From Leptospira perdikensis (GTDB lineage: Bacteria; Spirochaetota; Leptospiria; Leptospirales; Leptospiraceae): 64,000 nt of DNA. How positions within the stretch are numbered: the first letter of the stretch is position 1; each line of letters starts with the position of its first letter. The notes beneath the pieces were generated by a model, which saw only the letters and a program-made list of their open reading frames with translations, was not told the origin of the DNA and made no database searches. The position numbers were made by a program, and so were the translations under genes. Positions 17,590 through 26,488 of this stretch are shown piece by piece. The DNA lies in assembly GCF_004769575.1 (NCBI RefSeq), contig NZ_RQGA01000003.1, forward strand, positions 806,001 through 870,000, given 5' to 3'.

Positions 17590-18432
17590 TTATTGGGTTT
17601 CCTTTTTTTGGAAGTGTGTTCCATTCCATTTGTATTCTGATTTATAATATTCGTGTGAATTCGAGTCATCTATATCGAAACTATGTGTTAACTCTTGGAT
17701 TGTATTCGTTTTTCCTTTCGTAATTTTCCTTTTGATTTTTGTATCTTCAAGTAATGTTTCACCTGGGAATACCAACCATGACTCTGCACATGCTGGTGGA
17801 TCGCAAGATCCTGGGTTCCAAGAAAATTGAGATACAAGTTTTGAATCAGAGCTGACACTAACCAATTGTTCGTTCGTATAACCGTATTCAATTTCTGAAA
17901 AAACTAAGTATGTTAATCCGAATAAAGCCTTAGGGCTTGGTGAAAATTCTGATGATGGATAAATTTTATGATTCCAACTTTCGTTACTTATGGCACCGAC
18001 TTCCCATTTTGTTTGGGAGAGAAGTTTATCACCTTGGATTAGTTTTAATTCAAGTGAGCGACGTTTGACTCCTAAGTTTCTACATAAAATTGTATTATGT
18101 TCTAAGGGGAAGGAGTAGTCTGCAATCAGTCCTCCCCAGATATACCCTATATCCTTCTCTGATTGCACTTGGTACCAATACTCTTTTACTGAATCTTGTT
18201 CCATGATTTGGTTCGTTTTTGCGAGAATGGTAACAACTGCTCCCATGGAGAGTTTCTTTTTGACTTTTGCTTTCAGGTTGTCTGATTCCCGTAAATTGAC
18301 ATTGTCACCAAATATACGATAGGTGGATTTTATAGTTTTTTCGTGGATGTAGCCATCCCAATGATTTTCAGAAAAGACCGGAGAAAAAAGTAGAACAAGT
18401 AGAATGCAGAGTAAATTTCTGTAACCCGACAT
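17590..18432 (-). CDS. Exported SH3-domain protein
   Basis: About 280 residues from ATG 18432 (MSGYRNLLCILLVLLFSPVFSE), with a clear signal sequence. Residues ~35-105 form a bacterial SH3 domain (FGDNVNLRESDNLKAKVKKKLSMGAVVTIL...WYQVQ...GYIWGGLI). The rest is unrecognised and has paired cysteines. The reading frame is open further upstream to 18567, but those residues do not look like a leader. Bacterial SH3 domains often bind cell-wall peptides. It precedes the zinc phospholipase/nuclease-like gene by 5 bp, so both are probably one secreted operon. Confidence 0.65.
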   Translation of the reverse strand: MSGYRNLLCILLVLLFSPVFSENHWDGYIHEKTIKSTYRIFGDNVNLRESDNLKAKVKKKLSMGAVVTILAKTNQIMEQDSVKEYWYQVQSEKDIGYIWGGLIADYSFPLEHNTILCRNLGVKRRSLELKLIQGDKLLSQTKWEVGAISNESWNHKIYPSSEFSPSPKALFGLTYLVFSEIEYGYTNEQLVSVSSDSKLVSQFSWNPGSCDPPACAESWLVFPGETLLEDTKIKRKITKGKTNTIQELTHSFDIDDSNSHEYYKSEYKWNGTHFQKKETQ

Positions 18433-18552
18433 AGTGCAAAAAATAAGCAATTGAGTGACAATAGTCGATCTCTTTTCCATAGGAATGGTTTTTTTCTCGG
18501 AATGATAGGTCGACAATGATAGTATAGGTTTTTTCATCGTAAAGGATAGAGA

Positions 18553-19419
18553 ATGATACTCGCGCAAGTAATGAAGCTGTATTCAGTGGATCAAATACGT
18601 ATGTTAGAAGAGAGAATGAATACCTATGAAACTTGGGTATTTATTTTTGTGCTCCTGATTGCCGTACTTGTCCTAATTGCTGTCATGCAAAGGCTGACGA
18701 TTGCTAAGTTGAAGTCGTTGGAAACATTTAAATCAAAATTGTCCTTAAAAGAGATAACAACTCCATTAAATCAGAAACAATCAACTATGTCTGATGTAGC
18801 GATTGCAGATATCCACACGATCACACAAACACCAATTCATTCAGCAATGACTATCCAAGGTAAGGATTTACCTGATCCAGGGATGGTTTTTAAATATGCG
18901 GTTCCTTTAAACAAAAACAAAATTATCACTATTGGCCAACGAGAAGGTAATGTTATCACTCGTTCCACAGATGTATTGGACCATCATTTAACAATAGATA
19001 TAGATACATTGGATGTATCAAACTTAGAAATTTTATCGTATAGTTTGGAATTTCGAAGAGAAGGAAAAGTTTTAATCCAACTTCCTGGATTCAAAGATTT
19101 TCGTGAGATGGGTGTAAAAGAAAAAATTTATATTTCAAAGGCCTTAACTTTTGAAGACGAACCTTGTTTTGAAACTTTAGATACAAACCATCCTTTGCGA
19201 TTTCGTCTTGGCGGTCGAATCGGTGCAGATGGAAAATTTAAAGCCGGGTATTTTGAATTTCATTTATTTTCAAAAGATGTATTTGAAAAAACGAACTCTG
19301 GTAACAAACGTATTGAAAAACATTTTTATTTGAAGTTGGTCAAAATTTTTCCTGGATATGATACTGCGGAACAAACCAAAGAGGGGTTAGTTCCGATGCT
19401 TGCGCGGTTTGGGGGGTAG
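18553..19419 (+). CDS. Single-pass membrane protein of unknown function
   Basis: 288 residues: a short N-terminal segment, one strong transmembrane helix at about 25-45 (WVFIFVLLIAVLVLIAVM), a linker and a soluble beta-rich domain. No family is recognised. The ATG at 18553 has AAGGA six bases upstream and is preferred over ATG 18571. It diverges from the SH3 protein gene. The stop is followed within 4 bases by the left copy of a 133-bp repeat. Confidence 0.65.
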   Translation: MILAQVMKLYSVDQIRMLEERMNTYETWVFIFVLLIAVLVLIAVMQRLTIAKLKSLETFKSKLSLKEITTPLNQKQSTMSDVAIADIHTITQTPIHSAMTIQGKDLPDPGMVFKYAVPLNKNKIITIGQREGNVITRSTDVLDHHLTIDIDTLDVSNLEILSYSLEFRREGKVLIQLPGFKDFREMGVKEKIYISKALTFEDEPCFETLDTNHPLRFRLGGRIGADGKFKAGYFEFHLFSKDVFEKTNSGNKRIEKHFYLKLVKIFPGYDTAEQTKEGLVPMLARFGG

Positions 19420-19422
19420 GGG

Positions 19423-19555
19423 TGTGAATCTTTATAACCCGCCCTAAATTGGGTGGGGAACTGAACCCGCCTCCCAATACACACCTCTTACCACAGCTTT
19501 ACTTATTGTGCAATTCCCTTCACTAAAACCCAAAAATCTTTTTAAATAAGTTCAC
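19423..19555 (+). repeat. 133-bp direct repeat, copy A
   Basis: Aligns without gaps to 20231-20363. By hand count the first 73 bases match at 59 positions, and the rest less well, with conserved blocks such as ctttttaaa. It includes a GC-rich hairpin (cccgccc...gggtggg) and the motif cctcttaccaca. Its right end covers the last five codons of the HD-domain gene. Confidence 0.75.
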
Positions 19556-20195
19556 TTTTTAGTAAATTATGAACTTCTGTCTTTAGATTATGCCGGCTTC
19601 GCATTTCGTATTGATCAAAGAAATCATCTGTTTGGAAAAGCCGAACGGTTTCGATAAAATGATGCAAAACCTGAATGCGTCCCTTCCTGTAGTCGTCAGA
19701 ATAAACAGAATATTCTTTTCTGATATTTTTAGTGTATTCTAAATATTCTTCCTCATCACTCCCTAAGATTGAGAGATCCATGTCCAAAAAATATTTAGTA
19801 TCTGGGTGATGGGCTTCACCTAATCGATGTGATTTGGTTGTAAGGATATGGAGTAAACAGATTCCTACTCGGTCCTTGGCGATTCCTAATTCAGAAAGTC
19901 TTTCTTCTGCAATTTTGGCACTGTCCTCTTCGTTCGTTTTGGATTTTGGGTCGTAAACTAAATCATGATAGTAGAGGGCAAAAAGTACCATTTCTGGATC
20001 CTTTAGTTTCATTTTCGTATTATCAAATTCACCTAACATTTGATAAATATGATTTAGATTGTGATAGAAACGGTGTGGTTCTGAATATCTGGTTTCTATT
20101 TCCTTCCAGAGGGAATCGTCTAAAACTTGATTGGTATTTGTGAACTTTGAGATTAAGGATTCAAACTTTTGTCTACATTCGTCATGAATCTTCAT
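19542..20195 (-). CDS. HD-superfamily metal-dependent phosphohydrolase
   Basis: 217 residues matching the predicted HD phosphohydrolase group typified by Y-x-E-P-H-R-F-Y-H-N-L-N-H and A-L-Y-Y-H-D-L-V-Y-D. The His residues, the HD pair and the later DMDLSILG aspartates would bind the metal. Its substrate is unknown; related proteins are often near nucleotide or signalling genes. It stands alone, flanked by two copies of the same 133-bp repeat in the same orientation, and its stop codon lies in copy A. Confidence 0.8.
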   Translation of the reverse strand: MKIHDECRQKFESLISKFTNTNQVLDDSLWKEIETRYSEPHRFYHNLNHIYQMLGEFDNTKMKLKDPEMVLFALYYHDLVYDPKSKTNEEDSAKIAEERLSELGIAKDRVGICLLHILTTKSHRLGEAHHPDTKYFLDMDLSILGSDEEEYLEYTKNIRKEYSVYSDDYRKGRIQVLHHFIETVRLFQTDDFFDQYEMRSRHNLKTEVHNLLKSELI

Positions 20196-20230
20196 GATTT
20201 AGAACCTCTACAGGAAGGGACGGTTTTGAT

Positions 20231-20363
20231 TGTGAATCTTATATCCCCGCCCTGATTAGGGAGGGGAACTAGACCCGCCACCCAATACGCTCCTCTTACC
20301 ACACCCTTTTTATTTTCACAATTCCTTTCGCCAATTTTCCCATTTCTTTTTAAAAGAGTTCAT
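20231..20363 (+). repeat. 133-bp direct repeat, copy B
   Basis: Second copy of the element at 19423-19555, same orientation and same length. The hairpin is kept (ccccgccct...agggagggg), though the two halves differ in base composition. It occupies most of the 313-bp gap between the HD gene and the thiolase gene; the only other thing seen there is the terminator at 20435. Confidence 0.75.
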
Positions 20364-20434
20364 CTTTTGGCGAAGTTTGCATCTAAATGGACTGCAATAC
20401 CCATTTTATTTGTGTGCCGGTGCGTGTATCAAAT

Positions 20435-20462
20435 AAAAAAGCCAAGGTTTCCCTTGGCTTTT
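20435..20462. terminator. Bidirectional intrinsic terminator
   Basis: Perfect stem gccaagg (20441-20447) and ccttggc (20452-20458), loop tttc, with A6 before and T4 after, so it works in either direction. It sits 46 bases after the thiolase stop and most likely ends that transcript. Confidence 0.85.
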
Positions 20463-20508
20463 CCATCGATCTTTCGAACGAGATTGAAACGAATTTTAAA
20501 TTCGATCT

Positions 20509-21828
20509 TTAAGCTCTTTCTACGATCATTGATCCTGCGATCCCACCGTGTGCACAAGCAGTCACTAACACTTTTTTCACGTCTTTGTTTTCATCAAAGT
20601 CCATGATTGCGTTGTGAAGGAGTCTCACACCAGTAGCACCAAACGGGTGTCCAATGGAGATAGATCCACCGTTCGGGTTGATTTTTTTCTCATCAAATTT
20701 CTTTTCCCAGTCAAGACCAGTTCTAGTTTTGATTTCTTCAAGAGCTGCTACAGCCGTTGCAGCAAATGCTTCGTGGATTTCGATGATGTCGATGTTTTCG
20801 ATTTTATCACCAGTTTCTCCAAGAAGAGCTACAGTTGCTTCTGCTTGTCCAAGACCCATAAGGTTTGGATCTACACCACGCATGTTAAAACCATTGATAT
20901 AAGCTTTTGCTGTAAGACCTAATTTTTTAGCCGCATCTTCAGAAGCTACAATGATACCAGCCGCTCCATCAGAACGTGGGCTTGCATTGAAGATAGAAAG
21001 AGTAGGGCCATGAGATTTTTTTAAGTATTTGCTGTATTTATCTTTGAACTGGTCAAATTTCATTTGAGGGTTGTCAAAGAGTAACATCGCGCGACCCATA
21101 CGAGTAGGGTTTTTTACAAGACCTTCACGAAGAAGAACTGCTTCGTCAGCTTGTAACATGTTTCCTTCATCGTCTTTTACTTCCATAATATATGGTTTGT
21201 AACGACCTTCTTGAGTTGCATCAAAAGCACGTTTGAAAGACTCGTAAGCTACTTTGTCTTGTGTTTCACGAGCAAGAGAGTAGTTTTGTGCGAGGATTTC
21301 TGCAGTTACTTGCATACCGAAAGAAGTTTCACCATCACCAAGTCCGTCTTCTAGTGTATCACGAAGTTCAACACCTTCAGGAAGGTCATTTGGAAGAAGT
21401 TTTACAAGAGAATCTAAGCTGTTTGTTTTTTTGTTAAGACGTGCATTTTTAACAACAAATGGCATAGATGTTTGTGACTCTTCACCGATGACGAGAAAAA
21501 CTTTTCCTTCACCAAGTGAAATACGACGAGTTGCTTCTGCCACTGCTTCCAAACCGGATACACAGTTGTTTGCTACAGTAAGACATGGAATTTCCATTGG
21601 AAGTCCCAGTAAGTTTGCAATCACACGTGCAGAGTTAGGTGCATTAGAGAAACCTTCTCCAACGATGACACCGTCAATATCAGTAGGTTTCAAACCACTG
21701 CGTTTCATTACTTCTTCACCAACGATTTTTCCGAGGTGGTGACCAGAGTACTGCGAGAGTGCCTTTCCAATTTGAGCAAAAGGAGTTCGTGCAGGTGCTG
21801 CGAGTACTATCTTTTGTGTTACTTTCAT
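20509..21828 (-). CDS. Acetyl-CoA acetyltransferase (thiolase)
   Basis: 439 residues of the thiolase family. The nucleophilic cysteine is in VANNCVSGLEA (about residue 88). The C-terminal GGSISIGHPFGATG His and the ACAHGGIAG Cys complete the active site; the last motif departs from the common C-I-G-G-G-Q-G. Family role: condensation or cleavage of acyl-CoA and acetyl-CoA in fatty acid oxidation or in C4 metabolism. The slightly long chain and variant C-terminal motif resemble trifunctional-enzyme type beta subunits. It lies downstream of ilvC with a 52-bp gap. Confidence 0.87.
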   Translation of the reverse strand: MKVTQKIVLAAPARTPFAQIGKALSQYSGHHLGKIVGEEVMKRSGLKPTDIDGVIVGEGFSNAPNSARVIANLLGLPMEIPCLTVANNCVSGLEAVAEATRRISLGEGKVFLVIGEESQTSMPFVVKNARLNKKTNSLDSLVKLLPNDLPEGVELRDTLEDGLGDGETSFGMQVTAEILAQNYSLARETQDKVAYESFKRAFDATQEGRYKPYIMEVKDDEGNMLQADEAVLLREGLVKNPTRMGRAMLLFDNPQMKFDQFKDKYSKYLKKSHGPTLSIFNASPRSDGAAGIIVASEDAAKKLGLTAKAYINGFNMRGVDPNLMGLGQAEATVALLGETGDKIENIDIIEIHEAFAATAVAALEEIKTRTGLDWEKKFDEKKINPNGGSISIGHPFGATGVRLLHNAIMDFDENKDVKKVLVTACAHGGIAGSMIVERA

Positions 21829-21879
21829 ATAAAATCCCTTCTTCCTTTCTTTAGACTAAAACTTTAGTTACCTTAAAAA

Positions 21880-22923
<1,044 letters not shown>

Positions 22924-22960
22924 TCATTTTTAACTATAAGGAGGGAAACAAGAACGAATT

Positions 22961-23046
22961 AGGGCGCCTTTCCTTGCTTGCTCCGGACTTTCGCGTTCGC
23001 TTCGGTCCTTCGGACGGCTTACACCTCCTCCGCATCAAGGGCGCAT
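22961..23046. repeat. GC-rich palindromic intergenic element
   Basis: About 86 bases clearly richer in G+C than the surroundings. It is bounded by near-inverted ends (gggcgcctt and aagggcgc) and contains nested hairpins such as gtcc-ttc-ggac and gcgttcgc. It has no open frame and no T-run, so it is neither a gene nor a terminator. The layout resembles a REP/MITE-like dispersed element, but whether other copies exist cannot be seen here. Confidence 0.5.
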
Positions 23047-23173
23047 AAGAGACATAATATTTTCCGCGGCTCTTCTATCATTTTGATCCCACAAAAACCA
23101 TTCGTATAGGTGTTATCCGCAAATGCGGAAACCCTCCATTGGAGAATGGGTTCAGACCTCTTATACTGAAACC

Positions 23174-23512
23174 ATGATGAACAGAATCAATTTTGAATCC
23201 GTTGAAAACCTAAACCGTCAAAGATTTGTTAGGTTTATATGTTCCTTGTTTTTTGTCGGCCTTCTTGGTGGAGGTTGTGTCAGTTCGGAGTGGGCACATG
23301 ACTCTCACCCAGATAGATACCGAGGAGGGAACGGACAAAACTTCCGAAACTACCCTTACCAATACCATAACGGGAATGGATACAATCATTATCCCTATAA
23401 TGGTGGAAGGTCTTCTTTTCAATCTCCGCATCACGGTGGCGGACACAATCCCCTCCATGTACCAGCGGGAAGATACCACAATATGGGCAATCCCGGGAAA
23501 TGGAGGTTATAG
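23174..23512 (+). CDS. Putative lipoprotein rich in His, Asn, Tyr and Gly
   Basis: About 112 residues from ATG 23174 (MMNRINFES). A hydrophobic leader runs to FVGLLGGGC, a relaxed lipobox of the kind tolerated in spirochaetes. The mature part is strongly biased to His, Tyr, Asn and Gly (NYPYQYHNGNGYNHYPYNGG, then HHGGGHNP), suggesting a disordered metal-binding surface. The frame is open upstream to 23123, where a small perfect hairpin (tccgca/tgcgga) overlaps an ATG. No family recognised. It is followed 3 bases later by another lipoprotein gene. Confidence 0.55.
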   Translation: MMNRINFESVENLNRQRFVRFICSLFFVGLLGGGCVSSEWAHDSHPDRYRGGNGQNFRNYPYQYHNGNGYNHYPYNGGRSSFQSPHHGGGHNPLHVPAGRYHNMGNPGKWRL

Positions 23513-23515
23513 GAC

Positions 23516-24055
23516 TTGGGAAAAAAAAATTCAATACAAATCTCTTCGGATATAAATACAAACTTTTGTACAGACTCTCCGAAGAGACTCAAGTTTCGTT
23601 TTCGTATTCTTTCTTTAGTTAGTTTTTTTCTTTTTGTTTCTGCATTTCTTTTCGTAGGTTGTGCCAGTCTATTGCCAGAAGAAAGAAGAATGTATCCGCA
23701 TAATCCAGTTTCACTGCCTAACGGTATGAACATTCACAATTGGATCAATGCAAAAGAGACACAATTTAATGAGAGGTTCGGATCAAAACAAATCGGAGAA
23801 GCGGAATATAAATTCAATTTTTATCGCAAAGAACTTACTTCTATCGGCTCTTATATTTCCTGTACAGCAATGGTTCGAAGCAAAACGGCAACGCCAGTGG
23901 AACTCTACAATCTAGTATCTATGGTCAATTATGCAGACTATACTAAGTTTATGCGAAAAGGTGGCGACCTTGGTCCCATGAGTGAAAAGGAAAGTACAGA
24001 AATCCTCCTTCCTTGTATGGAAGAATTTTTAGAACCACCGAAAACAAAGGAATGA
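23516..24055 (+). CDS. Putative lipoprotein of unknown function
   Basis: 179 residues from TTG 23516, chosen because GGAGG lies nine bases upstream and no in-frame ATG follows for some distance. An N-terminal charged segment precedes a hydrophobic leader ending FLFVGCAS, a good lipobox. The mature part contains two conserved-looking cysteines and helices. No domain recognised. It starts 3 bases after the preceding gene and ends 7 bases before the next one, so the three form a small envelope operon. Confidence 0.65.
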   Translation: MGKKNSIQISSDINTNFCTDSPKRLKFRFRILSLVSFFLFVSAFLFVGCASLLPEERRMYPHNPVSLPNGMNIHNWINAKETQFNERFGSKQIGEAEYKFNFYRKELTSIGSYISCTAMVRSKTATPVELYNLVSMVNYADYTKFMRKGGDLGPMSEKESTEILLPCMEEFLEPPKTKE

Positions 24056-24062
24056 TTGATTA

Positions 24063-24737
24063 GTGAAGTATCTTTATTTAAGTTTTCTTATTTTCTATGT
24101 TCATTGTTCCTTTGCTAATTTAGATCGTGGTTTAAAAAATTTTTCTAATGATTCTACAAAAGGAAAAATTAGTGATACGGTAACGATTCTGAACCAAAAC
24201 AGAATTTATTTTCAACCAAGTTACAGGGGTTTGGTGGAGTCCAGGCCTCTATTTGGAGGTTCTCCCGCACAATATTTTGCTAAAAAACAAGAAGAAATCG
24301 GAAGGACTCGGTATCAATGGAAAGTGATTTCCATACATAATATCGATGAAAAAGAATTCCAACTGACAGATGTAAAAACAGATTATGTATTCTTCGTTAC
24401 GGCAAACCGACCCCGAAGTGATTGGGAAGATGGTCGTTTGAGCCAAGTGTTTCAATTGGTGACTCTTTGTATCATTCCTTGTAAACAAAAAGTGACCTTG
24501 GATGTTACAGTGAAGTTATACCATAAAAATAGTTTGGTTTCTGAAAAAGTAAGTACTCATTCCGGAACTCGTTATTTGAGTCCCTGGTATCTTCCCTTTC
24601 CTTATCTTTTTGAAATGCGAGATTACGGAAACTTATCCAATGAACCTAGTATTTTCTCCGCATTGTATTTGCGTGGTTTTCAAGAAGCAACTGATCAGAT
24701 TTATTTGGATTTTCCCAAAGAATCAAGAAATGATTAA
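24063..24737 (+). CDS. Putative exported or lipoprotein, unknown function
   Basis: 224 residues beginning at GTG 24063 with AAAGGA about ten bases upstream. The leader MKYLYLSFLIFYVHCSFA has a Cys near the cleavage site and may be a lipoprotein signal or an ordinary signal peptide. The rest is beta-rich with a CIIPCKQK pair. It is third in the exported-protein operon and overlaps the convergent phosphatase gene by 4 bp. No function can be assigned. Confidence 0.62.
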   Translation: MKYLYLSFLIFYVHCSFANLDRGLKNFSNDSTKGKISDTVTILNQNRIYFQPSYRGLVESRPLFGGSPAQYFAKKQEEIGRTRYQWKVISIHNIDEKEFQLTDVKTDYVFFVTANRPRSDWEDGRLSQVFQLVTLCIIPCKQKVTLDVTVKLYHKNSLVSEKVSTHSGTRYLSPWYLPFPYLFEMRDYGNLSNEPSIFSALYLRGFQEATDQIYLDFPKESRND

Positions 24738-26488
24738 ACTTTAGCCCTTTCTTCTGTACTTCCCGTATAACGAATGAGGCCAAAAGTCAAATCATCCTGG
24801 ATGGCTGTGATGCCTCCAGAAAGTTGAATGACAGATTGAAATACCTGGTCACGGATTTCGATTAAAGGAAGGCTTCGCATGTCACGGATCAAATGAAGTA
24901 GTCTTTCTTCTCCAAACATTTGAAACGACTCCGGTGCCCTAGCTTCAGTTAGGCCATCGGTTAACATCACTATTAAATCCCCTGTTTCTAATTGGAATTT
25001 TTCTTCTTCTGCAAGAATGGCAAAAATAGGAGTGATGATTCTTCCCATCGGTTTTAAACTAACAAGCGCTCCGGACTTTCGAATGATAAAAAGGGGAAAA
25101 TGTCCTGCCCTTGCAAAAGTCAATGCCCCTGAATCAGTATGTAAGTGGAGTAAACTTGCGGTCACAAAATGTTCCCGAAGATTGGGAATGATTTGGTTAC
25201 GAATCGATTCTAAATTTTCTTTTAAGTCGGAGGGATCTTCCTTCCACTTATCAAGCGAAGTTTTAACAAGGGCACTGAGTAGGGCTGCAGGAATCCCGTG
25301 ACCGGAAACATCACAGATAAAAACACCTAACTCTAGTTTTTCGGGTCTCCAGACGATATCATACAAATCTCCCCCAACTTTCATCATAGGAATGTTTTTA
25401 AAAAGAATTTCCACTCCTTCGGGAGAAACTTCTTTTTGAGGGAAAAGAGATTCTTGGATCCTTTTGGCCATATCCAATTGTTTTTCTATTTCGCTTCTTT
25501 GTTCTTCGATGACAGCAGTTCTTTCTAAAACCTTTTTTTCTAGTTCTTCATTTGCTTTTTCTTTTAGTTCATTCAGCACTTGTAAGGACTTTAAAGAAGC
25601 TTGTTGGGCCCGTTCCCTTTCTCTGGTTGCTGTAACCAAAAAGTAAGCAATACCACTGATACAAAACAAAAACGCATCCAAAAAAATCAGTGAGTCGTTG
25701 ATTGAAAGTCCACTTTCGTCTCTTCTGGCAAAAACACCTTTCCCTTCTATGGTGAGTGTAACGGCTGTAAATGCGAGTACAACGGTTGCCAACGTGGCAC
25801 CGAATTGTCGAAAGCGAATGCTTGTGACAATTACAAAGGGAATCGGTAAAAAGAGAAGGGGCCACTCATCACTAAAAGCAATGGTTCCCGAAATATAAAC
25901 CAAAACGATCCAAAGTAGCAGTTCAATTTGTTTATGAAGTTCCAACTTCAATTTGGCTTTGGGATGGAACCAAACATAGAGTAAAGGAGCAACAATGAGA
26001 AACCCCAACATTTCTCCCGAGAACCATGTAAAAAACACGTTGAAGTAAAGTTCTGTGGATAAAAAGTCCCAATACCATAAACTAGTGACACCAAGAACTG
26101 TACTAATAAACGATCCAGGAATGGTTCCTATACTTAGGAAATAAATTAAGTTTTTGGTAGAGTAAATGGGATCTGTTTTTTCAACCACTCGTTGGATGAT
26201 TCTATAGTTGATATAACTGCTGAGTGTATTTCCAATTCCTATAATAAACGCTGTTTGAATGTGTGGGTTGTTAAAGAAGTTGGCTAAGGTCGCTCCTAGA
26301 TAAATTCCAGGAAGAGCTACGGGCCCGAGAAGTAAGAGAGAAGCAAGGCCTACACCTTCTGGGGGCCAAACGGGAGACACTTGGCTATTTAAGAAGGCAA
26401 TTTTAAAACCAATTTGTGCTGAGATGAAGTACCCAATAAAGATGATGGGTGTCCAAATAAAAATTCGTGTATAAAGGACAGTCCTCAT
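24734..26488 (-). CDS. MASE1-domain PP2C-type phosphatase (RsbU/SpoIIE family)
   Basis: About 584 residues. The N-terminal ~280 form a multi-helix MASE1 sensor (SAQIGFKIAF, WPPEGVGLA, GIYLGATLANF). A coiled coil of about 60 residues (ELEKKVLERTAVIEEQ...) leads to a SpoIIE phosphatase domain with GGDLYD, VSGHGIPAALL and TDGLTE, whose Asp residues bind the metals. Such proteins dephosphorylate anti-sigma antagonists in partner-switching. ATG 26488 overlaps the Uup stop as ATGA; ATG 26509, close behind GGAGG, is an alternative. It is co-transcribed with uup. Confidence 0.83.
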   Translation of the reverse strand: MRTVLYTRIFIWTPIIFIGYFISAQIGFKIAFLNSQVSPVWPPEGVGLASLLLLGPVALPGIYLGATLANFFNNPHIQTAFIIGIGNTLSSYINYRIIQRVVEKTDPIYSTKNLIYFLSIGTIPGSFISTVLGVTSLWYWDFLSTELYFNVFFTWFSGEMLGFLIVAPLLYVWFHPKAKLKLELHKQIELLLWIVLVYISGTIAFSDEWPLLFLPIPFVIVTSIRFRQFGATLATVVLAFTAVTLTIEGKGVFARRDESGLSINDSLIFLDAFLFCISGIAYFLVTATRERERAQQASLKSLQVLNELKEKANEELEKKVLERTAVIEEQRSEIEKQLDMAKRIQESLFPQKEVSPEGVEILFKNIPMMKVGGDLYDIVWRPEKLELGVFICDVSGHGIPAALLSALVKTSLDKWKEDPSDLKENLESIRNQIIPNLREHFVTASLLHLHTDSGALTFARAGHFPLFIIRKSGALVSLKPMGRIITPIFAILAEEEKFQLETGDLIVMLTDGLTEARAPESFQMFGEERLLHLIRDMRSLPLIEIRDQVFQSVIQLSGGITAIQDDLTFGLIRYTGSTEERAKV

